The notes below the pieces were generated by a model that saw nothing but the letters and a program-made list of their open reading frames with translations, ran no database searches and was not told where the DNA came from. From Verrucomicrobiota bacterium (lineage in GTDB: Bacteria > Verrucomicrobiota > Verrucomicrobiia > Verrucomicrobiales > Akkermansiaceae): a stretch of 39,018 bases of DNA. The translations under genes were made by a program, and so were the position numbers. The stretch covers positions 1 to 39,018 of the forward strand of contig RDZR01000052.1 of assembly GCA_004294095.1 (NCBI GenBank), read 5' to 3'. This document shows, piece after piece, positions 1 through 9,598 of this stretch. Within the stretch, counting starts at the first letter, position 1, and each line of letters begins with the position of its first letter.

Positions 1-42
1 TTTTAGAAATCGGCAAGTAAGTTTTAGAAATCGGCAAGTAAG
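1..42. repeat. 21-bp perfect tandem duplication upstream of trpS
   Basis: Two identical 21-bp copies lie head to tail at positions 1-21 and 22-42; each begins TTTTAGAAATCGGC and ends AAGTAAG. The array may extend beyond the window edge, so the copy number is unknown. It ends 42 bases before the chosen trpS start and so lies in its leader region. No function is visible. Confidence 0.85.
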
Positions 43-84
43 CCTTGCTTGACCGCGCCGCTCGATCGCTCACATGGTTTTGCC

Positions 85-1050
85 ATGCGCATTTTGACGG
101 GGCTGCAGCCAAGCGGCAAATTACACATCGGTAATTATTTCGGAGCGATCGAGCCGGCTGTTAGACTTCAGCAGGCGGGAGACGCATTTTACTTCATTGC
201 TGATTATCACGCGATGACATCATCCCAAGATGCCAGCACCTTGCGACAAAATGTTAGAGAGCTCGCGATTGATTATCTGGCCTGCGGGCTCGATCCAACG
301 CGGGCGATTATTTTTCGCCAAAGCGCGGTGCCCGAGGTCCACGAACTCGCATGGTTGCTTTCTTCAGTTTGCCCGATGGGCCTGCTCAACAAGTGCCATT
401 CTTACAAAGACAAAATCGCCCAAGGCCTTGCTGCCAATCATGCGCTGTTCGCTTATCCCGTGCTGATGGCGGCCGATATTTTACTCTACGATGCGCAGCA
501 AGTGCCAGTCGGAAAAGATCAGAAACAACACTTGGAAGTGGCACGCGATCTAGCGATCAAGCTCAATGAAACCTATGGCGACTCTACGGTGGTGGTTCCC
601 GAGCCGATCATCCGCGAGGAGACGGCCTTGGTGCTCGGCATCGATGGCCGGAAAATGAGCAAGTCCTATCAGAATACCGTGCCCATTTTTGGTGAAGAAA
701 AAGCACTCCGCAAATTGATCATGAAAATTCCAACCGACTCCACGCCGGTGGAAGATCCTAAGCCGGTGGAGGGATCGATCCTGCTCGCTTTCCACGCCCT
801 TTTTGCCTCGCCCGATGAACACAAGGAAATGATCGCCGCGCATCTCAATGGTGGAGTGGGTTACGGCGATTTGAAAAAACGTTTATTCGATGCCTATTGG
901 AGTTACTTCGCGGCGATGCGTGAGCGCCGTGAGACGATTCTAACAGACGAATCTTACGTAGATGACGTTCTGGCAGATGGAGCGAAGCGGGCTCGTGTAA
1001 TCGCTCACAAAGTGTTAGAGCGAGTTCGTGATGCCGTCGGGTTGAGCTAA
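85..1050 (+). CDS. trpS: Tryptophanyl-tRNA synthetase
   Basis: This is a class I aminoacyl-tRNA synthetase that charges tRNA-Trp in the cytoplasm. It is 321 residues from the ATG at 85, close to the usual ~330. The N-terminal strand reads MRILTGLQPSGKLHIGNY, with the HIGH-type signature HIGN at residues 14-17. The second class I signature, KMSKS, is at residues 190-194. A longer in-frame reading from a TTG at 49 adds 12 residues unlike the family, and the conserved block starts immediately at the ATG, so I prefer 85. The next gene starts 12 bases after the stop, which suggests co-transcription with the DJ-1-like gene. Three copies of TGTTAGA (159, 252, 1013) and one TCTAACA (939) lie inside the gene. 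Confidence 0.96.
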   Translation: MRILTGLQPSGKLHIGNYFGAIEPAVRLQQAGDAFYFIADYHAMTSSQDASTLRQNVRELAIDYLACGLDPTRAIIFRQSAVPEVHELAWLLSSVCPMGLLNKCHSYKDKIAQGLAANHALFAYPVLMAADILLYDAQQVPVGKDQKQHLEVARDLAIKLNETYGDSTVVVPEPIIREETALVLGIDGRKMSKSYQNTVPIFGEEKALRKLIMKIPTDSTPVEDPKPVEGSILLAFHALFASPDEHKEMIAAHLNGGVGYGDLKKRLFDAYWSYFAAMRERRETILTDESYVDDVLADGAKRARVIAHKVLERVRDAVGLS

Positions 1051-1062
1051 TCCAATTTTTCG

Positions 1063-1629
1063 ATGAGTCTCACTGATCAACGTGTCTTGTGTTTGCTTTT
1101 TGATGGAGTTGAAGAGCTGGAACTTGTCGCGCCGGTGGACTTGCTGCGCCGTGCCGGCTTGCATGTGACGCTCGCATCATTGAGCACGCCTACCGTTATT
1201 GGCAGAAACGGCATTGCCATTGCTGCGGATGCCTTGATCGATGCGCTGGATATCTCGACTTTCGACGTGCTGTTGATTCCGGGTGGGCCAGGCATCGCGG
1301 CTGTGCGTGCTGAGGGCAGAGCGGCGAGCTTCGCTGCGGAATTTGCGGAGCATGGAAAATGGATTGCGGCCATTTGCGCAGCACCGTTGGTCTTGCACGA
1401 TGCGAAATTGTTAGAAGGTAAAAATTTTTGTGCTCATGGCTCGACCCATGAGTTGCTTCCCAACTCGAATAGCCAAGCGGTGGTGATCGATGGGCGGATG
1501 GTGACATCCATGGGCGCTGGCACTGCGATTGAGTTTGGTCTCGCGCTGATTGAGCAATTGTTAGATCAAGACGCAGCCGCGGAGGTAGCGCGGGCCATTC
1601 ACTGGCAGTCGCCCAATTTCTTGACGTGA
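1063..1629 (+). CDS. DJ-1/PfpI family protein (YajL/DJ-1 type)
   Basis: This 188-residue single-domain protein belongs to the DJ-1/ThiJ/PfpI superfamily. DJ-1/YajL-type members are small cytosolic proteins linked to oxidative or carbonyl stress. The nucleophile elbow AAICAAP places the reactive cysteine at residue 105. The conserved glutamate that contacts it is E20, in the block EELELVAPVDLLRRAG, matching the DJ-1 pattern. The segment LLIPGGPG (about 70-77) is the usual glycine-rich loop. The length is typical. The exact activity (chaperone, deglycase or redox sensor) cannot be read from the sequence. The last bases overlap the start of the next gene (GTGA overlap), so the two are probably translationally coupled. 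Confidence 0.9.
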   Translation: MSLTDQRVLCLLFDGVEELELVAPVDLLRRAGLHVTLASLSTPTVIGRNGIAIAADALIDALDISTFDVLLIPGGPGIAAVRAEGRAASFAAEFAEHGKWIAAICAAPLVLHDAKLLEGKNFCAHGSTHELLPNSNSQAVVIDGRMVTSMGAGTAIEFGLALIEQLLDQDAAAEVARAIHWQSPNFLT

Positions 1630-3122
1630 GCCGCGATCACGGCAGGTTGAGTCCAGTGAAAGTAGAATTCTATCAAGTATTGACGATTGTTAGAAGAGCC
1701 ATCGGCTACGGGGTTCTAGCGGTTTTTTTGACGTTCATTATAGTCATTGTTTTAGCACTGCAGCAGCGGCCAGATCTTTCCTTGTGGCATCAAGTCCGGC
1801 TGCACGAAGAATTTGAAGCAGATAGCGGGACCAACAACTTCGCTTCTTATCTAACAAAAGAGGGAAAACTCTTCGCCGAGATGGACCGTGAAATCTATCA
1901 GAAAAGTCCGGTGGCAAATTCTGCCGATGCCTCGATCAATCGTTATCAGCGCGGCAGCCGCACGGATCCCACATCGCAAGTGGTGAATTGGAATCGCACG
2001 TTTGTTCTTAAGAATGAAAACCCAGTGGCAGGGGTTTTATTGCTGCATGGTCTATCAGATTCACCGTATAGCTTGAAAAATCTGGGAGAAAATTTACATC
2101 AGCAAGGTGCGGCGGTGATTGGATTGAGGATTCCGGGCCATGGCACAATTCCTTCTGGATTGATTGACGTGAGCTGGCAAGACATGGCCGCCGCAGTGCG
2201 TCTTGCGATGATCGAAATCAGCAAAATGGCACCCGGAAAACCGATTTTCATGATTGGCTATTCCAATGGAGGCGCGCTTGCAGTGCAATATGCGCTGGAT
2301 GTGTTAGACGAACCAAAGCTGACCATGCCTGATGGTTTGATCTTAATTTCACCAGAGATTGCGCTGCCCCGAGTGGCGGCCATCGCGGTTTGGCAAGGAC
2401 GGCTGGGGTCTTGGCTTGGGATGGAAAAAATCGCATGGAACTCGATTTCTCTCGAATATGATCCTTACAAATACTCCTCATTCGCCATCAATGCCGGTGA
2501 TCAGGCGTATCGGCTCACCCAGCACAACGACCGCAGACTTGCCAAGTTGGAAGGGACCGATCTGCTAAAGCGCTTTCCGCGCACGATTGCTTTTCAATCC
2601 GCGGTGGATGCCACGGTTTCCGCCGCGCATTTGGTCACGCGTTTGTTCAATCGCTTGCCGCCCCATGGCCATGAATTAGTGGTGTTTGATCTCAACCGCC
2701 GCGCCGAGCTTGAGCATTTGATTGCTTGGAAAAGACGGCACCCGTTTGATGAGCTGTTAGAGTGTTCTGATAAATCGTTCGATCTAACCGTTTTGAGTAA
2801 CTCGAAGGAATCCGTGAAATTATCTATTCGCCAGCGTCGAGCAGCGGGGGGCTATCAGGAAATACCTACTGCGATGGAGTGGCCTGATGATGTGTATTCG
2901 CTTTCACATGTGGCGCTGCCGTTTGCCATGTCTGATCCATGGTATGGCCGCGGTGAGAATGGCCAATTGACGTTGGGCAACTTGGCACTGCGAGGGGAGA
3001 GGGGAGTGTTGCGCATTTCTCCCCAAGATCAGCTCAGGCAGCGATGGAATCCATTTTACCCGTGGACGCAGGAAAAAATGTTCCAATTCATGCGGCTGAA
3101 ATCAGACGAGGGATCTAACTGA
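1626..3122 (+). CDS. Membrane-anchored alpha/beta hydrolase
   Basis: This 498-residue protein has one hydrophobic segment near residues 27-46 (the run GVLAVFLTFIIVIVLALQQ) followed by an alpha/beta-hydrolase domain, so the enzyme probably faces the periplasm on an N-terminal anchor. The family signature is clear: oxyanion-hole HG at 141-142 (LLLHGLSDSP), GLRIPGHG at 167-174, and the nucleophile elbow GYSNGG with S213. An Asp in FQSAVDATV and a His in HGHELV are plausible triad partners. It resembles lysophospholipase/esterase-like hydrolases, but the substrate is unknown. The GTG start at 1626 overlaps the preceding stop; an alternative GTG at 1656 would trim 10 residues. It meets gltD tail to tail. 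Confidence 0.85.
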   Translation: MSRDHGRLSPVKVEFYQVLTIVRRAIGYGVLAVFLTFIIVIVLALQQRPDLSLWHQVRLHEEFEADSGTNNFASYLTKEGKLFAEMDREIYQKSPVANSADASINRYQRGSRTDPTSQVVNWNRTFVLKNENPVAGVLLLHGLSDSPYSLKNLGENLHQQGAAVIGLRIPGHGTIPSGLIDVSWQDMAAAVRLAMIEISKMAPGKPIFMIGYSNGGALAVQYALDVLDEPKLTMPDGLILISPEIALPRVAAIAVWQGRLGSWLGMEKIAWNSISLEYDPYKYSSFAINAGDQAYRLTQHNDRRLAKLEGTDLLKRFPRTIAFQSAVDATVSAAHLVTRLFNRLPPHGHELVVFDLNRRAELEHLIAWKRRHPFDELLECSDKSFDLTVLSNSKESVKLSIRQRRAAGGYQEIPTAMEWPDDVYSLSHVALPFAMSDPWYGRGENGQLTLGNLALRGERGVLRISPQDQLRQRWNPFYPWTQEKMFQFMRLKSDEGSN

Positions 3123-3125
3123 TTT

Positions 3126-4622
3126 TTATGGCAGTTGGGTCACGCCCATCAAATAGCGATCGCACTCGCGGGCCGCACCACGGCCTTCATTGATGGCCCA
3201 GACGACGAGTGATTGGCCGCGGCGCATATCGCCCGCAGCGAAGACACCCGGCACGTTGGTTTGGTAACAATCGTGGTCTGCTTTCACATTGGTGCGAGCG
3301 TCCGTCTCTAGAGCAAATTGCGAGATGATTTTTTGCTCCGGTCCGGCAAAGCCCATCGCCAATAGCGCGAGCTGGCATGGAATTGTCCGGCGTGTGCCAT
3401 CCACTTCTTTGGGAACAAATTGGTTTTTCTCGTTTTTGTCCCAAATGATATCCGCAACTTCCAAGTGCGTGAGCTGACCTTCTGCATCGTGAATGAATGC
3501 TTGGGTTTGCACTAGATACTGACGTGGATCTTGGCCTTGCAATGCCGCTGCTTCCTCTTGGCCGTAATCCATTTTGTAAACCTTCGCCCATTCTGGCCAC
3601 GGATTGTTCGCAGCACGGGATTCCGGTGGTTTCGGCATGATTTCGAGCTGCACGACGCTGCGGCAGCCGTGACGCAGGCTGGTGCCCACGCAGTCCGTGC
3701 CGGTATCGCCGCCGCCGATGACGACGACGTCCTTGCCCGTCGCATTCAGCACCGGATTGCTGCCATTGAATGCATGATCTAACTGATGGCGAGTGTTGTC
3801 TGTTAGAAAATCCATGGCGAGGTAAATTCCTTTGGCATTCCGCCCTGGGATTTCCAAATCACGGCCGTAGGTGGCACCGCAGCAAAGCACCACGGCATCA
3901 AATTCTTTGCGGATGCGTTCCACCGTCCAATCCGCATCGTGGCCGACGGAGATGCCGGTCTTGAACTCAATTCCTTCCTCTTCTAACAGATCTACGCGGC
4001 GCTGAACGACGAGTTCTTTGTCCAGCTTCATGTTCGGAATGCCATACATCAGCAATCCGCCGATGCGGTCTTCACGCTCCATGACGGTGACGTGGTGGCC
4101 AGCTTGATTGAGCTGGTCCGCACATGACAAGCCGGCTGGTCCCGAGCCGACGACGAGCACTTTTTTGCCCGTGCGCCGTTGTGGAATGCGCGGCAAAACC
4201 CAGCCCTCTTCAAAGCCGCGATCGATGATGGCGGCTTCGATATTTTTGATCGTGACTGGTGGCTGGATCACTCCGAGCACGCAGGCGCTTTCGCATGGTG
4301 CGGGACAAACTCGTCCGGTAAATTCCGGGAAGTTATTTGTTTTGTGGAGGCGATCGAGTGCCTCACGCCAGCGCCCACGATAAACGAGATCGTTCCATTC
4401 TGGGATGAGATTATTGATCGGGCAGCCGCTGGCCATGCCGGAAATGATGTGGCCGGTGTGGCAAAATGGAGTGCCGCAATCCATGCAGCGCGAGCCTTGT
4501 GAGCGTAGTTGTTTCTCGTCTGATTGAATTTTGAACTCGCGCCAATTTTTGAGCCGCTCAATAGCAGCAACTTCGCTGCTCACCTTGCGCTCGACTTCCA
4601 TGAATCCGGTTGGTTTTCCCAT
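3126..4622 (-). CDS. gltD: Glutamate synthase (NADPH) small subunit
   Basis: This is the beta subunit of glutamate synthase; it passes electrons from NADPH through FAD to the large subunit for ammonia assimilation. It is 498 residues, normal for the family. N-terminal cysteines for two 4Fe-4S clusters are present: C46, C49, C54 and C67 (CMDCGTPFC...GCPINN), then C106, C110 and C114 (CPAPCESAC). The FAD-binding glycine motif is GSGPAG at 159-164, and a second dinucleotide motif, [12 protein letters not shown], follows in the NADPH domain. The C-terminal [17 protein letters not shown] block is typical. It lies 57 bases downstream of gltB on the same strand. The two genes form an operon in the order gltB-gltD. 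Confidence 0.97.
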   Translation of the reverse strand: MGKPTGFMEVERKVSSEVAAIERLKNWREFKIQSDEKQLRSQGSRCMDCGTPFCHTGHIISGMASGCPINNLIPEWNDLVYRGRWREALDRLHKTNNFPEFTGRVCPAPCESACVLGVIQPPVTIKNIEAAIIDRGFEEGWVLPRIPQRRTGKKVLVVGSGPAGLSCADQLNQAGHHVTVMEREDRIGGLLMYGIPNMKLDKELVVQRRVDLLEEEGIEFKTGISVGHDADWTVERIRKEFDAVVLCCGATYGRDLEIPGRNAKGIYLAMDFLTDNTRHQLDHAFNGSNPVLNATGKDVVVIGGGDTGTDCVGTSLRHGCRSVVQLEIMPKPPESRAANNPWPEWAKVYKMDYGQEEAAALQGQDPRQYLVQTQAFIHDAEGQLTHLEVADIIWDKNEKNQFVPKEVDGTRRTIPCQLALLAMGFAGPEQKIISQFALETDARTNVKADHDCYQTNVPGVFAAGDMRRGQSLVVWAINEGRGAARECDRYLMGVTQLP

Positions 4623-4633
4623 GGTTCTAAATA

Positions 4634-4650
4634 TCTAACAATTTCTAACA
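4634..4650 (-). repeat. Intergenic TGTTAGA doublet between gltB and gltD
   Basis: On the minus strand two copies of TGTTAGA are spaced 10 bases start to start (TGTTAGA-AAT-TGTTAGA). They sit in the 57-base gap between the gltB stop and the gltD start. A near-identical doublet with one mismatch lies at 33867-33883. See the finding on the over-represented heptamer. Confidence 0.8.
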
Positions 4651-4679
4651 GTTTATGATCGGGTTTGTTCGCGGCAATC

Positions 4680-7600
4680 TCAATTTCCGCCAACGCGTGA
4701 GAGATCTTTCAAATTTTCCTCAAATGCGGCCATCGCGGCATCATCGCCGGTGAGGCCGAGTTCGCCCACTTTGCGGAATGCTTCGAGCATGCGTTCGTAA
4801 TCGCGAGGCAATACTTTGAAGAAGCGTGCCAGCTCCGCTTGCCAATTTTCTAACAAGAATTTTCCGCGTGCCGAGCCGGTGAGGGCGACGTGTTTTTCAA
4901 TCGCTTGGCGGACGGTTAGAATGTCTTCATCACTGCACTCGATGAGGCGGTAAAGATTGACCATGTCCGGATTGAGGCGTTTTTCAAACATGCCATCGAT
5001 GTCGTAAATGTAAGCGGTGCCGCCGGACATGCCGGCTGCGAAATTGCGGCCCGTCTCACCGAGCACGATGACTTGGCCGCCGGTCATGTATTCGCAGCCG
5101 TGATCGCCGACTCCCTCGACGAGTGCGTGAACACCCGAGTTGCGCACGCAGAAGCGCTCTCCCGCGATGCCATTGATGTAGGCCTCACCCGCTGTGGCAC
5201 CATAAAATGCGACGTTGCCAATGATGATATTTTCCTCGGCTTTGTAGCGTGCCTCGCGCGGCGGGTAGATGGCAATTTTCGCTCCGGAGAGGCCTTTGCC
5301 GACGTAGTCGTTGGCATCGCCTTCCAGATAGAACGTCATGCCCGGCGGAGTAAATGCTGCGAACGATTGGCCTGCGCTGCCGACGAATTTTAGCTCAATG
5401 GTATCTTCCGGAAGCCCCTTGCCGCCGTATTTACGGGATATTTCACTGCCCGTGATGGTGCCCACGACGCGGTTGACGTTGACGATTGGCAACTCTGCTC
5501 GGACCTTTTCTCCGCGCTCGATGGCGGGTTTGCAGAGCTTGAGCAAGTGGGTGTTATCAAGAGCATCTTTGAGGCCGTGATCTTGGAGGATTTGTTGGTA
5601 GGTGCCGACATCATCGCCCACTTCGGGCTTGTGGAAAATGCTGGTAAGATCCACGCCGCTGGCTTTCCAGTGCTCGGTGGCTTCTTGGGTATCGAGGCAC
5701 TCCACATGGCCGACCATTTCATTGACGGTGCGGAATCCACACTCGGCCATGATTTCGCGCATTTCCATGGCGATGAACGTCATGAAATTCACCACATGTT
5801 CCGGTTTGCCTTCAAAATTTTTGCGCAGCACGGGGTCTTGGGTGGCGATGCCGACTGGGCAGGTATTTTTTTGGCAAACGCGCATCATCAGGCAGCCAAC
5901 CGTTACTAGAGGTGCAGTAGCAAAGCCAAATTCTTCCGCTCCTAACAGAGCAGCGATGGCGACGTCACGGCCAGTTTTGAGTTGGCCATCCGTTTCCAGC
6001 ACCACGCGGCTTCGCAAATCATTGAGCAGGAGAATTTGATTGGTTTCCGCAAGGCCCAGCTCCCATGGGGCGCCGGCATTGAAGATCGAGGACGATGGCG
6101 ATGCGCCAGTTCCACCGTCATGGCCGGCGATGAGAATCACATCCGCATGGGCCTTGGCCACGCCGGCGGCGATGGTGCCGACGCCGACTTCCGCGACCAG
6201 CTTGACGTTGATGCGAGCACGCGGGTTGGAATTTTTTAAATCGTGGATCAATTCTGCTAGATCTTCGATGGAGTAAATATCGTGGTGCGGTGGTGGCGAA
6301 ACGAGACCCACTCCGGGAGTGGAGTAGCGCACTTTGGCAATCCACGGATAGACTTTCGAGCCGGGCAGTTCGCCACCTTCACCGGGCTTGGCACCTTGTG
6401 AAATTTTGATTTGGATTTCATCCGCATTGATGAGGTATTCGCCCGTTACGCCGAAGCGGCCGGATGCGACTTGTTTGATCGCCGAGCGTTTGCTATCGCC
6501 ATTCGGCATTGGCACGTATCGCTCAGGATCTTCGCCGCCCTCGCCGGTGTTGGATTTGCCGCCAATGCGGTTCATGGCGATGGCCAGCGTTTCGTGAGCC
6601 TCTTGGGAAATCGAGCCATACGACATGGCACCGGTTTTGAAGCGGCGGGTGATTGCTTCCACGGGCTCAACTTCCTCAATCGGCACCGCTGGCCGATTTT
6701 TGCGAAAGCGCATCAAGCCGCGCAGGGTCGAGAGGTTTTGGCTCTGATCGTTGACCTTTTGGGCGTATTGTTTGTAAATTTCGTAACTTCCGGTGCGGGT
6801 CGATTTCTGCAACAGATGGATGGTTTCCGGATTGAATAGATGAAATTCGCCATCTTTGCGCCATTGATACACTCCGCCAGGATCGAGCGCACGATCGTCT
6901 GCTGGAATGTGGCGATCTGGAAATGCCGCGCGGTGATGGATGAGTGCCTCTTCTGCAATTTGTTCTAAGTCAGAGCCTTCACAGCGGCTGGATGTGCCGC
7001 AGAAGAAACGATCGACCAGTTCAGTGCTGAGGCCGATGGTTTCAAAAATTTGCGCACCGCGGTATGAAGCGACGGTGGAAATTCCCATCTTCGCCATCGT
7101 TTTGACTACGCCTTTGATCGAACCTTTGAGGAAATTGTAAACCGCTTTTTCAAATGGAATCTCGATCATTTGATCGGCGATCATTTGATGAATCGTTTCA
7201 AAGACCATGTAGGGATTGATCGCGTCCGCGCCGTAGCCGATGAGCGTGGAGAAATGGTGAACTTCGCGCGCTTCGCCGGTTTCTAGGATGATGGATACCA
7301 GTGTTCTCGTGCCTTTTTTGACCAAATAATGATGGATGCCGCCCATCAGCAGCAGGGTGGGAATCGCGGCATGCGAAGCACTCAGATTGCGGTCCGATAA
7401 AATCAGCAAATTGTGGCCATCTTTGATCGCTTGATCGGCTTGGGCACAGATGGATTCAAAGGCGCGATTGAGGCCAACACTGCCCTGGCTCGCAGGAAAT
7501 AGCGCATCGAGCGTGATTGCTTTGAACCCGTCTTCTTTCACCTCGCGGAGTTGGGCGAGTTGGCGATTATCGATCAACGGATGATCAATGCGAATCATGC

Positions 7601-9350
7601 GGCAACTTTTCGGGCCTGGCATGAGTAGATTGCCCTCGGAGCCGAGGAACGTTTCCGTCGCAGTCACCAGTTCTTCGCGGATGCAATCGAGCGCCGGGTT
7701 GGTCACTTGGGCGAAGATTTGTTTGAAATAGCTGTAAAGATGCTTTGGTTTTTTCGAGAGCACCGCGAGTGGCGTGTCATTGCCCATCGAGGAAATCGGT
7801 TGCACGCCAGTCGTGGCAGTTGGCACCAGCATCATACGCAGGTCTTCATAGGTGTAGCCGAAGGCGATTTGGCGCTCAAGGATGCGCTCGGGCTCGACCT
7901 CATTTGGTGCTTGGGCGGCAGGTAAATCGGCGAGGGTGAGGCGATTTTCTGCTAGCCATTTTGCGTAGGGCTTCGCCTGATAGATGCGTTTTTTGACTTC
8001 CTCATCCGGCACGATGCGGCCTTCTTTCATATCCACGAGGAACATGCGTCCTGGGCGCAAGCGGCCTTTTTCCACGATCGATTTCGGATCCAGATCCGGA
8101 ATGACACCGACCTCCGAAGCCATGATCACGAGATCTTCATCCGTCACGTAATATCGGCTAGGGCGCAGGCCATTGCGGTCCAGCACGGCACCGATTTGCT
8201 GGCCGTCCGAGAAGGTGATGGAAGCCGGGCCGTCCCATGGTTCCATCATGCAAGCGTGGAATTCGTAAAACGCTTTTTTATCTTCATCCATCATGGTGTG
8301 GCGCTCCCACGGCTCGGGGATCATCATCATCATCGCGTGGACGAGATCGTAGCCGCCGTAGTGCATGAACTCGAGCGCGTTATCAAAGCGTGCTGAGTCT
8401 GAGCCATCCTCATTGATGACGGGGAAAATATTTTCAATAGCGGTGCCAAAGACATCGGAAGCACATTGCGCTTGGCGTGCTTTCATGAAATTGGCGTTGC
8501 CCATCACGGTGTTGATTTCTCCGTTGTGAGCGATAAATCGGTTAGGATGCGCGCGCGACCAACTGGGGAACGTGTTCGTCGAAAAGCGCGTGTGCATCAA
8601 TGCCAGCGCCGACTCGAAGTCTGGATCGTGAAAATCTTTGAAATACTCTGAAAGCTGACATGGGGTGAGCATGCCTTTGTAAATCATCGTGCGGGCGGAG
8701 AGACCGGTCACGTAATGATAGCCTGCGCCAGGGAAAGTGTTAGATTGGATGCCATGCACGGAGCGAAATTGATTCGGCAATTGGTTATTGCGGATTGCGT
8801 GGCCAACGCGCTTGCGGATCACGTAAAGCTTGCGCTCGAAGTCCATCGCAGACATCGCAGGATCCGATTTACCGATGAATATCTGCTTGATCAATGGCTC
8901 GTAACGGCCAGAGGTTTTTCCTAAAATCTCGCTTTTTACCGGCACGGTGCGCCAGCCGAGGAATTCTTGCTCCTCGTCGTTGATGATGTGTTCAAACAAC
9001 TGCATCGCGACCTCGCGCGTCGATGGATCGGGCGGCAAGAATACACAGCCTGAGCCGTAATTCCCCTCAGCGGGTAGCGTCACGCCTTTTTTGGCCATTT
9101 CTCTGCGCAAAAATTTATCCGGCATTTGGATAAAAATTCCGGCACCATCTCCAGTGGCAGGGTCTGATCCGCTGGCACCACGATGGTCCATATGCTGATT
9201 CATCGTCAGCGTTTTGACGATGATGTCGTGCGAGCGCAGCCCTTTCAAATGCGCGATGAACCCAACGCCACATGAGTCTTTTTCGTGGCGAGGGTGCCAC
9301 AATCCTTGGGCGGCCGGCCAACCAAATGGAGATTGCTGAGTTGATGACAT
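4680..9350 (-). CDS. gltB: Glutamate synthase (NADPH) large subunit
   Basis: This is the alpha subunit of bacterial glutamate synthase, 1556 residues (family usually ~1500). The N-terminal class II glutamine amidotransferase nucleophile is C27 in KDSCGVGF, so a 26-residue propeptide would be removed to expose it. Central FMN-binding and synthase domains follow, with landmarks [13 protein letters not shown] and [13 protein letters not shown]. The 3Fe-4S cysteines are C1153, C1159 and C1164 in [12 protein letters not shown]. The C-terminal GXGXG beta-helix domain is recognisable (for example [17 protein letters not shown]). It makes glutamate from glutamine and 2-oxoglutarate with GltD. The gene carries unusually few TGTTAGA motifs (4849, 8738) for its length. 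Confidence 0.97.
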   Translation of the reverse strand: MSSTQQSPFGWPAAQGLWHPRHEKDSCGVGFIAHLKGLRSHDIIVKTLTMNQHMDHRGASGSDPATGDGAGIFIQMPDKFLRREMAKKGVTLPAEGNYGSGCVFLPPDPSTREVAMQLFEHIINDEEQEFLGWRTVPVKSEILGKTSGRYEPLIKQIFIGKSDPAMSAMDFERKLYVIRKRVGHAIRNNQLPNQFRSVHGIQSNTFPGAGYHYVTGLSARTMIYKGMLTPCQLSEYFKDFHDPDFESALALMHTRFSTNTFPSWSRAHPNRFIAHNGEINTVMGNANFMKARQAQCASDVFGTAIENIFPVINEDGSDSARFDNALEFMHYGGYDLVHAMMMMIPEPWERHTMMDEDKKAFYEFHACMMEPWDGPASITFSDGQQIGAVLDRNGLRPSRYYVTDEDLVIMASEVGVIPDLDPKSIVEKGRLRPGRMFLVDMKEGRIVPDEEVKKRIYQAKPYAKWLAENRLTLADLPAAQAPNEVEPERILERQIAFGYTYEDLRMMLVPTATTGVQPISSMGNDTPLAVLSKKPKHLYSYFKQIFAQVTNPALDCIREELVTATETFLGSEGNLLMPGPKSCRMIRIDHPLIDNRQLAQLREVKEDGFKAITLDALFPASQGSVGLNRAFESICAQADQAIKDGHNLLILSDRNLSASHAAIPTLLLMGGIHHYLVKKGTRTLVSIILETGEAREVHHFSTLIGYGADAINPYMVFETIHQMIADQMIEIPFEKAVYNFLKGSIKGVVKTMAKMGISTVASYRGAQIFETIGLSTELVDRFFCGTSSRCEGSDLEQIAEEALIHHRAAFPDRHIPADDRALDPGGVYQWRKDGEFHLFNPETIHLLQKSTRTGSYEIYKQYAQKVNDQSQNLSTLRGLMRFRKNRPAVPIEEVEPVEAITRRFKTGAMSYGSISQEAHETLAIAMNRIGGKSNTGEGGEDPERYVPMPNGDSKRSAIKQVASGRFGVTGEYLINADEIQIKISQGAKPGEGGELPGSKVYPWIAKVRYSTPGVGLVSPPPHHDIYSIEDLAELIHDLKNSNPRARINVKLVAEVGVGTIAAGVAKAHADVILIAGHDGGTGASPSSSIFNAGAPWELGLAETNQILLLNDLRSRVVLETDGQLKTGRDVAIAALLGAEEFGFATAPLVTVGCLMMRVCQKNTCPVGIATQDPVLRKNFEGKPEHVVNFMTFIAMEMREIMAECGFRTVNEMVGHVECLDTQEATEHWKASGVDLTSIFHKPEVGDDVGTYQQILQDHGLKDALDNTHLLKLCKPAIERGEKVRAELPIVNVNRVVGTITGSEISRKYGGKGLPEDTIELKFVGSAGQSFAAFTPPGMTFYLEGDANDYVGKGLSGAKIAIYPPREARYKAEENIIIGNVAFYGATAGEAYINGIAGERFCVRNSGVHALVEGVGDHGCEYMTGGQVIVLGETGRNFAAGMSGGTAYIYDIDGMFEKRLNPDMVNLYRLIECSDEDILTVRQAIEKHVALTGSARGKFLLENWQAELARFFKVLPRDYERMLEAFRKVGELGLTGDDAAMAAFEENLKDLSRVGGN

Positions 9351-9598
9351 GACGAGAAAATCGTTAGCTTGGAGTGTATTAAATTACTTGCAAAAATGGA
9401 GAGCGGATGAGCTCGCGGATTTACCCGAGATTTCCATCAGCAACATTCTGCCGGAAGGTGATTTTTCAATACCTTTTCTACGCTGTCAATGCTGTGAATC
9501 ATTCACTCGTGGACTTTTTTGGGTGCATCGTCGGCAGCAAAAATTAAATTCCTGAGTATTGCAATCATCCACAAAAAAACCAATCATGCGCCTAACCG
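9351..9598. other. Intergenic region between divergent gltB and zinc-ribbon gene
   Basis: This 248-base gap separates two divergently transcribed genes and should hold both promoters. Apart from the candidate gltB promoter I see no strong hairpin, operator or repeat. A 68-codon frame running through it has no family resemblance and overlaps the gltB start codon, so I do not call it a gene. Confidence 0.6.
9461..9489 (-). promoter_or_regulatory. Possible sigma70-type promoter for gltBD
   Basis: On the minus strand, a perfect -35 box TTGACA (9484-9489) is followed after 17 bases by AAAAAT (9461-9466), a weak -10 with 4 of 6 matches. It lies about 110 bases upstream of the gltB start. No other good match was seen in this 248-base gap. 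Confidence 0.35.

Noticed and set aside
49-84. Extended trpS start at a TTG
   Set aside because: The extra residues are unlike TrpRS; the conserved block starts at the ATG at 85.
9349-9555. 68-codon frame reading away from gltB
   Set aside because: Overlaps the gltB start codon, has no family resemblance or plausible ribosome binding site; most likely the promoter region.
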